A stretch of DNA of 19,675 bases from Chloroflexota bacterium (GTDB lineage: Bacteria > Chloroflexota > Anaerolineae > Aggregatilineales > Phototrophicaceae). Below the pieces are notes generated by a model. The model saw nothing but the letters and a program-made list of their open reading frames with translations. It was not told where the DNA came from and did not search any database. Each line of letters begins with the position of its first letter. Position 1 is the stretch's first letter. Of this stretch, positions 1-6,537 are shown piece by piece. The position numbers were made by a program, and so were the translations under genes. Location of the stretch: contig JAEZAF010000190.1 of assembly GCA_023430545.1 (NCBI GenBank), forward strand, positions 1-19,675, in the 5' to 3' direction.

Positions 1-3000
1 CCGAAGGCGGCGTTTTCTTCCCAGCGCAGGCCCATATCGCGAGAGGTTGCCACGAACTGATCCGTGCCGATGAAGTCCAGCGCTTTGACTGCCGAAACGT
101 TGTACTGACCTGCCAGTGCCAGCCGCACCGGGACAGGCCCGTAGAACTGGTTCGTGACATTCGTCGGAGAGAACGGCGGATTCAGGTCATAGGTTGTCGG
201 CACATCCCACATGATAGTTGCCGGCGTCAGATATTCGTCGTAGGTTAGGGTGCCATCGCCATTGCGGTCGAGGCCGTTCATGGCCGCCGCGTAAATCACC
301 GGCTGGATGGCCGCACCGGGCTGCTGGTAGGTGCGTGCGTAGTCGGTTTCACCGAGGTTGGCGCTGTTATAGAAATCCGCACTGCCGATGTAAACCCGGA
401 TCGCCCCGGATGCCGGTTCTGTCACCAGCACCGCGCCCTGAGAGACTCCACTGGAGGACAGGGCCACGAGCTGATCACTCAGCCGGTCCTGTACGTAGTC
501 CTGAAGTTCGGGGACGATAGTCGTGCGGACGGTGTAACCGGATGAGTAAAGCTGATTCGGGCCGAAGGCGGTTTCAAGCTGCTGGCGGACCAGTGTGACG
601 AAGTGCGGATACTCCAGATCGTCCTGACGCGGACGGAAGCGGCGCTGAATCACACGAGCCTTATCGAGAATAGTCTGTGACGAATTGGCATCCGCCGGTG
701 TGACACAGAACTGCGCAGTGGGTGCGGCCCATTCGCCGTGCTGGAAGTCCAGACAGCCGACCTGTCCCATGCGCAGCAGGACATCGTTCATCTGGGCGAA
801 TGCCGCTTCACGATTGGTCACCGGGTCGTAGGCGGCAGGATCTTCGAGGATACCGGCCAGCATCGCGGCCTGTGCCATCGTAAGATCTTCGGCTGAAACG
901 CCAAAGTAGAACTGCGAGGCAGCTTCGACACCGTAATTCTGGTTGCCGAAGAACGACTCGTTCAGATACAGCCTCAGGATGTCGTTTTTATCGTAGCGTC
1001 GGGTGACTTCACCGGCGACGACATAGGAATGCAGGCGGGTTTCGGGTGATGCGGAACCGTCGCCACCGACGATCAGCGCCTGCGCGACCTGCTGCGTGAT
1101 AGTCTGTTCGGTATCGTCAATCGGATTATTCGTCAGGTTGTCGATAAAGGTGCGGACCACCGAGCCAAAGTCCCAGCCGGGGTCATTGAAGAAGGTCGAG
1201 TTCTGGGTAGCAACGACCGCATGAATCAGGTAGGGAGACATCTGGTCGAGATTGACTTCGATGCGCTCCTGCCCCGCCTGCGAAAGGGTCGCCAGCGGAC
1301 GGTCGAGATAGTCGAGCAGCGTCACTGTCTGGAACTGCGGCTGATAATCAGCCAGCGCGACAATCCCCGGTTCGTATTCCTCGACAATGCTGTTATACCA
1401 GCTCAGGATCAGCACCACCGCGCCGACGCCAAGTAAAAAGGCGATGCCGAGTGCGGCCAGCCCTGCGAAGACCAGATTGCGCACCTGATTGCTGCGGTAT
1501 GCTTCAGCGGCTTCTTCATAGGTCGGGGCATAGGTTGCGAGGTCGGTCGCGGGCGGCTGAGCAGCGACAATCGGTGACTCAATTGCGCCATAAGGGGCCG
1601 GGACCGCCGGAGACGCGACCGTCACATCAGAGATCGGGGCGCTGGCGATGGTAGGCTGACTCGCCTCGTTATAGGAAGCGACCGTCTGTTCCTGATCGCG
1701 CAGGTACGGGTCAAGATAGCTCGGACCGACGATGGTGCGATCCGGGTCGATCATCGGGACGCCGGTACGCGGAACTGGCATGTTGTACTCGTCCAGTTCG
1801 ATGTCACTGCCGCGATCAAAGACGGTCGGGCCGGTGGCTGCCGGTGGAATCGGCTGCGACTCCAGTGTGGGCAGTGGCGCATTGACGTAATAATCAGAGG
1901 CAGGCAGGCGCGGCGGGGTCGCAGGTACCCAGTCGTTATCCTGATATTTGTACCAGTTGTCGCTCTCGGCACCGATCATCCACCAGACCTGATCGTCATC
2001 GAGGATCATCAGGCTGCGAAGCTGTTCCTCGAACTGTTCCTGGGTGATCTGTCCGGCGCGGAGCATCTGCCGCAGTGTGCGGACTTCTTCTTCCGTTTCG
2101 GCAAAGCGGCGTGCAAGTTCTTCCTCACGCGGGTCCATGGCAGGCGCGGCGGGCGCTGCACCTGTTCCGCTGGTGGGGAAGGCGGTCGCCTGATCCACAC
2201 CTGGTGGGATCGCGTTATTCAGCGAGGCAAGCTGCTGACGGGCGTATTCGCTGGCGTCGGTTGCAGCGGTCACACCGCCTGCTGTTCCACCGACCGTTCC
2301 ACCGATTGCAGGCTGATCCTGCGTGGCTTCGGTGGGCATGGTGCCTTCCAGCGCGGCCAACTGCTGACGTGCATAGGCGGCGGGGTCGCTCTCTGGTGTA
2401 ACGGGTGCACCGGCGGATGTCCCCTGCTGAAGCACGGCACGTTCAGCCGGAGTCAGCGAGTCCATCGCGATTTCGCCGGAGTCATCGTCACTGTCGGTGC
2501 CGCTTTCCGCTGGCATGACGGTTGTCACGCTGGGGGCGGCATCACTGGGACGGACTTCGGCGCGGGGTTCTTCATCGACCAGACTTGCCAGCGCGATCAG
2601 TTCACTCATGCTGAACAGGTCTTCTTCGCTGTCATCGTCAATCGAATCGAGCATGGCGATCATGTCTTCAGGGGCCTGCGGTGCAGGCATCGGGATCGCC
2701 TCTGCCTGATTCTCTGTCACAGGGGCAGCGGCTTCTGCCTGTGCTTCCTGTGAGGCGCTGTCACCGGTGACGGTGTCACTGGCTGGTACGCTGGCAGTGG
2801 ACGCTTCAACGTCGGCTTCCGGCTCCGTCCTGACGACGAGCTGATCGGAGTCGCTGAAGGGGGTATCCTCCGGGCTGGGGCGATGCCAACCGCCCGTAAA
2901 GTTCGGTTGATCTTCCAGTTCCTTTGGCAGGGCAGGCACTTCAGCCGAACTCACCGCGCTGGACTGCGGGCGATGCCATGTTTCTGCGCCGGGCTGACGC

Positions 3001-3137
3001 CAACCGCTCGATGGTGCCTGCCAGCCGGAATCACCCGATGCGGCGGGGTCTACCTGCGGCGCGGCGTGTGTTTCGGTGCCGTTATCGGGCTGTTCGTCTG
3101 GTGCATTATCATTCGAACGTGGTGGACGATCGGACAT
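1..3137 (-). CDS. PBP1-like bifunctional penicillin-binding protein homologue, catalytic motifs degenerate (partial)
   Basis: Open from ATG 3137 to the left edge, about 1045 residues seen, C-terminus missing. Residues 1-554 are a low-complexity Asp/Glu/Ser/Pro/Ala-rich cytoplasmic region. It holds two YARQQLA repeats (about 251-306) and a module near 340-405 (RAGQITQEQFEEQLRSL, then VWWMIGAESDNWYKY). A membrane helix follows at 555-581. Next comes a GT51-like domain (about 620-800: QTITQQ, ILRLYLNE, LTMAQAAMLAG) and the start of a transpeptidase-like domain (about 890 onward). Class A PBPs polymerise and cross-link peptidoglycan outside the membrane, but the key residues here are replaced. 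Motif 1 ED is Q645-N646, the motif 3 RKxxE glutamate is S704, SxxK is A942-A-I-Q945, and SxN is QYN. The KTG motif lies outside the window. The frame is clean, so this looks like a maintained pseudoenzyme, perhaps a scaffold, rather than a decayed gene. A consensus-like promoter lies upstream at 3180-3208. Family assignment is confident; lack of activity is inferred. Confidence 0.88.
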   Translation of the reverse strand, partial: MSDRPPRSNDNAPDEQPDNGTETHAAPQVDPAASGDSGWQAPSSGWRQPGAETWHRPQSSAVSSAEVPALPKELEDQPNFTGGWHRPSPEDTPFSDSDQLVVRTEPEADVEASTASVPASDTVTGDSASQEAQAEAAAPVTENQAEAIPMPAPQAPEDMIAMLDSIDDDSEEDLFSMSELIALASLVDEEPRAEVRPSDAAPSVTTVMPAESGTDSDDDSGEIAMDSLTPAERAVLQQGTSAGAPVTPESDPAAYARQQLAALEGTMPTEATQDQPAIGGTVGGTAGGVTAATDASEYARQQLASLNNAIPPGVDQATAFPTSGTGAAPAAPAMDPREEELARRFAETEEEVRTLRQMLRAGQITQEQFEEQLRSLMILDDDQVWWMIGAESDNWYKYQDNDWVPATPPRLPASDYYVNAPLPTLESQPIPPAATGPTVFDRGSDIELDEYNMPVPRTGVPMIDPDRTIVGPSYLDPYLRDQEQTVASYNEASQPTIASAPISDVTVASPAVPAPYGAIESPIVAAQPPATDLATYAPTYEEAAEAYRSNQVRNLVFAGLAALGIAFLLGVGAVVLILSWYNSIVEEYEPGIVALADYQPQFQTVTLLDYLDRPLATLSQAGQERIEVNLDQMSPYLIHAVVATQNSTFFNDPGWDFGSVVRTFIDNLTNNPIDDTEQTITQQVAQALIVGGDGSASPETRLHSYVVAGEVTRRYDKNDILRLYLNESFFGNQNYGVEAASQFYFGVSAEDLTMAQAAMLAGILEDPAAYDPVTNREAAFAQMNDVLLRMGQVGCLDFQHGEWAAPTAQFCVTPADANSSQTILDKARVIQRRFRPRQDDLEYPHFVTLVRQQLETAFGPNQLYSSGYTVRTTIVPELQDYVQDRLSDQLVALSSSGVSQGAVLVTEPASGAIRVYIGSADFYNSANLGETDYARTYQQPGAAIQPVIYAAAMNGLDRNGDGTLTYDEYLTPATIMWDVPTTYDLNPPFSPTNVTNQFYGPVPVRLALAGQYNVSAVKALDFIGTDQFVATSRDMGLRWEENAAF

Positions 3138-3144
3138 GGGACTT

Positions 3145-3163
3145 AATCCTGAACACAAGGATT
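3145..3163 (-). promoter_or_regulatory. Hairpin covering the ribosome binding site of the PBP-like gene
   Basis: AATCCT (3145-3150) and AGGATT (3158-3163) form a 6-bp stem with a 7-nt loop in the 5' leader. On the minus strand the only good Shine-Dalgarno match, AGGA, lies 9 nt before ATG 3137 and falls inside the stem. Pairing could dampen translation initiation. The stem is short, so the regulatory role is inference. Confidence 0.35.
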
Positions 3164-3179
3164 ACTAAAACAAACAGAA

Positions 3180-3208
3180 AGTATACCGGCAGGTCGGGAA
3201 TGTCGCAA
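3180..3208 (-). promoter_or_regulatory. Sigma70-type promoter of the PBP-like gene
   Basis: Read on the minus strand: -35 TTGCGA (3208-3203), 17-nt spacer, -10 TATACT (3185-3180). Transcription would start near 3173, giving a leader of about 36 nt before ATG 3137. Hexamers and spacing are close to consensus. Confidence 0.6.
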
Positions 3209-3336
3209 AAATCATGAGCGTCGGCACAAGGTATCTGCTCCGAGCATCCACACCCGATAACCTGCACCGATGATCATGCCTGCGAATGGTGAAGGGAAGA
3301 TGAATGGCGAAAGTGGTGATGTTGACCGGGGATGCA

Positions 3337-3342
3337 TATAAT
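3337..3342 (+). promoter_or_regulatory. Possible -10 box of aroF
   Basis: A perfect TATAAT at 3337-3342. At 17-nt spacing the -35 position (3314-3319, TGGTGA) is poor. The better TTGACC at 3322-3327 is only 9 nt away and cannot act as its -35. A start near 3349 would give a leader of about 97 nt. Confidence 0.35.
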
Positions 3343-3445
3343 TACCGGCTGTACCGCGTCGATGATGCGCTGGCCTGCCCGGAAGCCGCCAGTCCAGTGT
3401 CTGATGTCATCGTCTGCCGGTCGGTTATCTACTTTTGGGGGACTT

Positions 3446-4585
3446 ATGACTGACAATTCCGAATACCATCAGATTGACCCTGACCAGCAGACCAGCCGCT
3501 TACAGGCGCTGCGCTCCGAGGTCGATGTGGTCAATATGCAGCTCCTTGAACTGCTGTCGAAGCGTGCGCAGATCGTTTCCGAAATCGGGAAGGTGCATAC
3601 CAATCTCGGTAACTCCTTCTACGATCCGGTGCGCGAGGGCGAGATGCTGCAATCGCTGGAAATGGCGAATCGCGGCCCGTTCAGCAATGAGACCATCAAG
3701 GCGCTGTTTCGCGAGATCTTCCGTGCATCACTGGATCTTGAGGAGAAGCAGGCCAAGGCGAAGATCAAGGTGCAGCGTAAAACCGCCGACGAGCGCACGG
3801 TGGTCCGCTTTCCGGATGGGTTCGAGATCGGCGGCGGTGATTTCAGCGTCATCTCTGGCCCGTGCGCGGTTGAAAGCGTCGAGCAGATGGACGAAACGGC
3901 GGCGGCGCTGGCGTCACGTGGGGTGCGAGTGCTGCGCGGGATGGCTTATAAGCCCCGTACATCCCCGTATGAATTTCAGGGCCTCGGCGAGCAGGGCCTG
4001 AAGATCGCACGGCAGGTGGCGGACAAATACAACATGTATGTCGTCACCGAGATCATGGACATGAGCCAGATCTCGATGATGAGCGATTACGTCGATATCT
4101 TCTGGGTTGGCGCACGCAACATGCAGAACTCGTTTCTGCTCAAGGCACTGGGGCAGCAGCGCAAACCGGTGATCCTCAAGCGCAGCTTTGGTGCGACGGT
4201 GGAAGAATTCCTGTATGCGGCGGAATACATCGTCAGCAGCGGCAATCCGAACGTGATCCTGATCGAGCGCGGTATCCGCACGTTTGAGAAGGTCACGCGT
4301 GCCACACTGGACATCGGCGCAGTGGCTGTGCTGAAGCTGGATACGCATCTGCCGCTGATCGTCGATATTTCACACTCCGCCGGACGCCGTGACATCGCGA
4401 TTCCATTGGCACGGGTCGCCAAGGCCAGCGGTGCTGACGGTCTGATGGTGGAGGTGCATCCGAACCCGCCAGTCGCGATGAGCGACAGCAAACAGCAGCT
4501 TTATATCCCGCAGTTCCATGAGATGATGGACGCGCTCGATCAGGTGCAGATCGAGGACAGCTCAAGATCACATGTGCCGTCCTGA
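3446..4585 (+). CDS. aroF: Chorismate mutase-DAHP synthase fusion (3-deoxy-7-phosphoheptulonate synthase)
   Basis: 379 residues. It condenses phosphoenolpyruvate and erythrose 4-phosphate to DAHP, the first shikimate-pathway step, in the cytoplasm. Residues about 15-100 are an AroQ-type chorismate mutase domain (LRSEVDVVNMQLLELLSKRA, then YDPVREGEML). Residues about 115-370 are a type I-beta DAHP synthase domain with GPCAVES (metal-binding Cys140), YKPRTSPYEFQGLG, VGARNMQN, PVILKRSFGAT, ERGIRTFE, SHSAGRRD and GLMVEVHPNP. This matches the Bacillus AroA(G) arrangement, in which the mutase domain lets chorismate or prephenate feed back on the synthase. ATG 3446 is chosen because GGGGGA (3437-3442) lies just upstream and the domain begins soon after. 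An upstream ATG at 3332 falls within the possible promoter and adds only low-complexity residues. All motifs look intact. Confidence 0.95.
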   Translation: MTDNSEYHQIDPDQQTSRLQALRSEVDVVNMQLLELLSKRAQIVSEIGKVHTNLGNSFYDPVREGEMLQSLEMANRGPFSNETIKALFREIFRASLDLEEKQAKAKIKVQRKTADERTVVRFPDGFEIGGGDFSVISGPCAVESVEQMDETAAALASRGVRVLRGMAYKPRTSPYEFQGLGEQGLKIARQVADKYNMYVVTEIMDMSQISMMSDYVDIFWVGARNMQNSFLLKALGQQRKPVILKRSFGATVEEFLYAAEYIVSSGNPNVILIERGIRTFEKVTRATLDIGAVAVLKLDTHLPLIVDISHSAGRRDIAIPLARVAKASGADGLMVEVHPNPPVAMSDSKQQLYIPQFHEMMDALDQVQIEDSSRSHVPS

Positions 4586-4621
4586 TGGGTGCGTCACAGC
4601 GCCTGATCTCGGGGTGAATCG

Positions 4622-4975
4622 ATGACAGGGCAGTGGATTTTTGCAGTGGTGATGGCGCTGCTCGGCGTGCTGGTGATTCGCGCCGGGCTGCGCATCTTCC
4701 GTGAACGCAGCACGCGCACGGTGCGGTTTGTTGGCGACCAGATTAAGGTTGATATTATCGGCGGATTTCCGGCGCTGCTGATAGGATTGGCCTATGTGGG
4801 ATTCGGGGCGGCGTGTCTGTTTCCGGTGGTGCAACTGGCGATGGCATCCTTAGCGAATACATCACTTCGGGGGTGGGACCGCCTGATCGTCCCGCCGGTG
4901 GCAGGGTTCTTCGGGTTGTTTGTCTTTGCTGTGCTCGTCGGTCTGGTTAGCAGCCTGTTCCGGCGGAAGGATTAA
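4622..4975 (+). CDS. Small integral membrane protein of unknown function
   Basis: 117 residues, no family recognised. Three hydrophobic segments are visible: about 4-20 (IFAVVMALLGVLVIRAGL), 47-74 (FPALLIGLAYVGFGAACLF onward) and 89-111 (VPPVAGFFGLFVFAVLVGLV). A polar stretch of about 25 residues separates the first two, and the protein ends in a basic FRRKD tail that should be cytoplasmic. GGGGTGA precedes ATG 4622 at a workable distance. It follows aroF by 36 nt on the same strand, so it may be co-transcribed, though nothing links it to aromatic biosynthesis. An antisense frame covers part of it but lacks protein-like character. Confidence 0.65.
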   Translation: MTGQWIFAVVMALLGVLVIRAGLRIFRERSTRTVRFVGDQIKVDIIGGFPALLIGLAYVGFGAACLFPVVQLAMASLANTSLRGWDRLIVPPVAGFFGLFVFAVLVGLVSSLFRRKD

Positions 4976-4983
4976 GCATGCCC

Positions 4984-5025
4984 GGACATGTCGCGGCATG
5001 GTCCGCCGTGCGGTATGTCCTCTGT
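4984..5025. terminator. Possible terminator between convergent genes
   Basis: GGACAT (4984-4989) pairs with ATGTCC (5015-5020) around an imperfect GC-rich inner stem, followed by TCTGTTTTG. It lies between two convergent stop codons, where a terminator is expected. The long imperfect stem and interrupted T-run make it weak. Confidence 0.35.
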
Positions 5026-5030
5026 TTTGA

Positions 5031-5777
5031 TTAGTACCGCAGCAGCTTGATGATCGAATCGGCTGCGCCCCGGCTGATGCGTTCCTGTGCGAAATAATTG
5101 TTCTGAAGCCCAGCGTAGAGGGTGGCAAGAGTTGTGGCAGGAATCGTCGCGTTACGCATGGTGATCTGCACCAGCGGCGGTTCCTTCATAAAGACCACGA
5201 CGCCGAAAATCGGGGTGTCGGCTGGCAGACCACGCTCCGACAGGAACTTTTGCAGGCTTTTCATGTCAGCGATGGCTTCACGCGAAGGGTCCATCCCGGC
5301 GGGAATCCAGCGGTTATCGCGCTGGTTGAGCTTCAGCCAGCGGTCGCCTTCATTGAGGAAGATGCCAGTCTTATCCACAATGCGGAAGACCAGCACGCCC
5401 TGCACACCGACCAGTACCGCGTCGATATAACCGAGGCTGAGCTTGCTGACGTTGCGGATCAGCGTATAGCGTTCATCCAGATGGGTGGCGAGGACACTGC
5501 CTGTGATTTTCGCCAGATCGTTGTCTGTCACCCATGTCGCTGCCCGGATCGCCAGCACCAGACCGATCAGGATCACCAGACCGCCGCCGATAATCAACAC
5601 ATCGGTCAGCAGCCGATAGCCGCCGTACCAGTTGTTTGACGGCGCGACCAGTGGGATACCCTTCATCGCAAGCCCGACGATGATGGCCAGAATCCCGCCA
5701 GCGACTGCGAAAAAACTCAACTGAAAGGCGTGCCGGGTGCGCCGGTTGAGCGCACGTGCGGGCGCGACATTGATCAT
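5031..5777 (-). CDS. Two-helix membrane protein with degenerate NERD-like domain
   Basis: 248 residues. Two membrane helices lie at about 17-39 and 57-81. A cytoplasmic part from about 88 resembles the nuclease-related domain (NERD): ITGSVLATHL, YTLIRNV, IDAVLVGVQGVLVF, TGIFLNEGDRW, later FGVVVFMKEPP. NERD proteins carry a conserved Asp and an ExK motif like those of PD-(D/E)xK nucleases. Here D119 is kept, but the position equivalent to ExK reads R132-I-V134, so nuclease activity is unlikely. ATG 5777 has AGGA 10 nt upstream. It lies 98 nt downstream of the receiver-protein gene on the same strand, so co-transcription is possible. The NERD assignment comes from motif reading by eye and is moderate; the rest could be a lineage-specific membrane protein. 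Confidence 0.72.
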   Translation of the reverse strand: MINVAPARALNRRTRHAFQLSFFAVAGGILAIIVGLAMKGIPLVAPSNNWYGGYRLLTDVLIIGGGLVILIGLVLAIRAATWVTDNDLAKITGSVLATHLDERYTLIRNVSKLSLGYIDAVLVGVQGVLVFRIVDKTGIFLNEGDRWLKLNQRDNRWIPAGMDPSREAIADMKSLQKFLSERGLPADTPIFGVVVFMKEPPLVQITMRNATIPATTLATLYAGLQNNYFAQERISRGAADSIIKLLRY

Positions 5778-5875
5778 AAAGGGTTCATCCTGTCGATGTG
5801 CAGCACGGCGCGATTTCCAGACGATCGGGCGTCGGCATCAGACACGTGCCTGTTCAGGCAAATAAGCGGTAATCC

Positions 5876-6319
5876 TTACTGACGACGCCCATTATTGGTC
5901 GGATCGGCCAGTTTGCGCCGATGGGCAATCAGTTCTTCAAGCAGGTGCTGAAGTTCAGCGATTTTCGGAAGCGGCTTATAGAGCAGTTTGTCTGCGCCAG
6001 CCTTCTTCATCATGGCTTCTTCTTCAGCAGGTGCAAGTTTATAAGCCGTGATCAGGATAATGGCGATGTTTCCCAGTACCCTGCTTTTACGCAGGCGCTC
6101 TCCGACGACCGGCCCCTGAACATCTCCCGGAAGGCGAATGTCCAGCAGTGCCAGTTCGGGCAGTTCACCCTGAAAGCGCTGGTTGTCCACATCATCGATC
6201 CAGTTGATCGCTTCTTCTCCGTCTACAAACGCAACGCCTTCAATGCCCCAGATGCCAAACATGGCAAGCAGCACTTCATAAATATCCGGCTCGTCCTCAA
6301 CCACCATCCATGTTGACAA
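5876..6319 (-). CDS. Single-domain response regulator (receiver protein)
   Basis: 147 residues, a CheY-like receiver domain with no output domain. The acidic pocket is VVEDEPD (E8, D9), the phosphoacceptor is D60 in ALLDIRLPG, the switch Thr is T91 in ILITAYK, and the conserved Lys is K115 in LLYKPLP. All look functional, so it should accept a phosphoryl group from a histidine kinase not present here, and act through protein contacts. Residues after about 133 form a short charged tail. The TTG at 6319 is preferred because AAAGG lies 9 nt upstream and it keeps the first beta strand complete. The in-frame ATG at 6307 would leave only MVVEDE and has no ribosome binding site at a good distance. 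It is the first gene of a likely unit with the NERD-like gene. Confidence 0.9.
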   Translation of the reverse strand: MSTWMVVEDEPDIYEVLLAMFGIWGIEGVAFVDGEEAINWIDDVDNQRFQGELPELALLDIRLPGDVQGPVVGERLRKSRVLGNIAIILITAYKLAPAEEEAMMKKAGADKLLYKPLPKIAELQHLLEELIAHRRKLADPTNNGRRQ

Positions 6320-6356
6320 GCGGTCTAACCTTTCTCAAAATCCCAGACTTCAACCC

Positions 6357-6393
6357 AAATCTCACTCTATTCTATCAGAATCCCGTGAGATTT
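6357..6393. promoter_or_regulatory. 9-bp inverted repeat, operator candidate for the receiver gene
   Basis: AAATCTCAC (6357-6365) and GTGAGATTT (6385-6393) are perfect inverted copies separated by 19 nt. The -10 box of the minus-strand promoter lies between the arms, and the right arm abuts its -35. A dimeric regulator bound here would block RNA polymerase. Confidence 0.45.
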
Positions 6394-6398
6394 AACAA
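6369..6398 (-). promoter_or_regulatory. Sigma70-type promoter of the receiver gene
   Basis: Read on the minus strand: -35 TTGTTA (6398-6393), 18-nt spacer, -10 TAGAAT (6374-6369). Transcription would start near 6362, about 43 nt before TTG 6319. Confidence 0.55.
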
Positions 6399-6537
6399 AC
6401 GAAACCTTTACGTTTCTTAGACAGACGCTAACGGGCTGTTTATGTGGGCCGCTATTCGAATTCAGCGTTTTACTGTATAAATGTAGAGTAAGGTGACCTT
6501 TACGCCAAAACAAGGTCAGGATGGTGCGGAGTGGAAG

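Larger units (their letters stand above)
3138..3445. other. Divergent intergenic region between the PBP-like gene and aroF
   Basis: About 308 nt with no credible gene. The left third holds the minus-strand promoter and the leader hairpin of the PBP-like gene. The middle (about 3210-3320) shows nothing I recognise. The right third holds a possible -10 box and an untranslated leader of about 100 nt for aroF. I saw no T-box, trp-type attenuator or convincing leader peptide, although such control is common for aromatic biosynthesis genes. Confidence 0.6.

Noticed and set aside
1..3137. Pseudogene or frameshift explanation for the missing PBP motifs
   Set aside because: The frame is continuous, fold motifs on both sides of each changed site are in frame, and the promoter is good; point substitutions rather than decay explain it.
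3322..3342. TTGACC and TATAAT as a promoter pair
   Set aside because: The spacer is only 9 nt, far too short for sigma70; I kept only the -10 box as a weak candidate.
3210..3445. T-box or trp-type attenuator ahead of aroF
   Set aside because: No T-box consensus, no leader peptide rich in aromatic codons and no terminator before the start codon.
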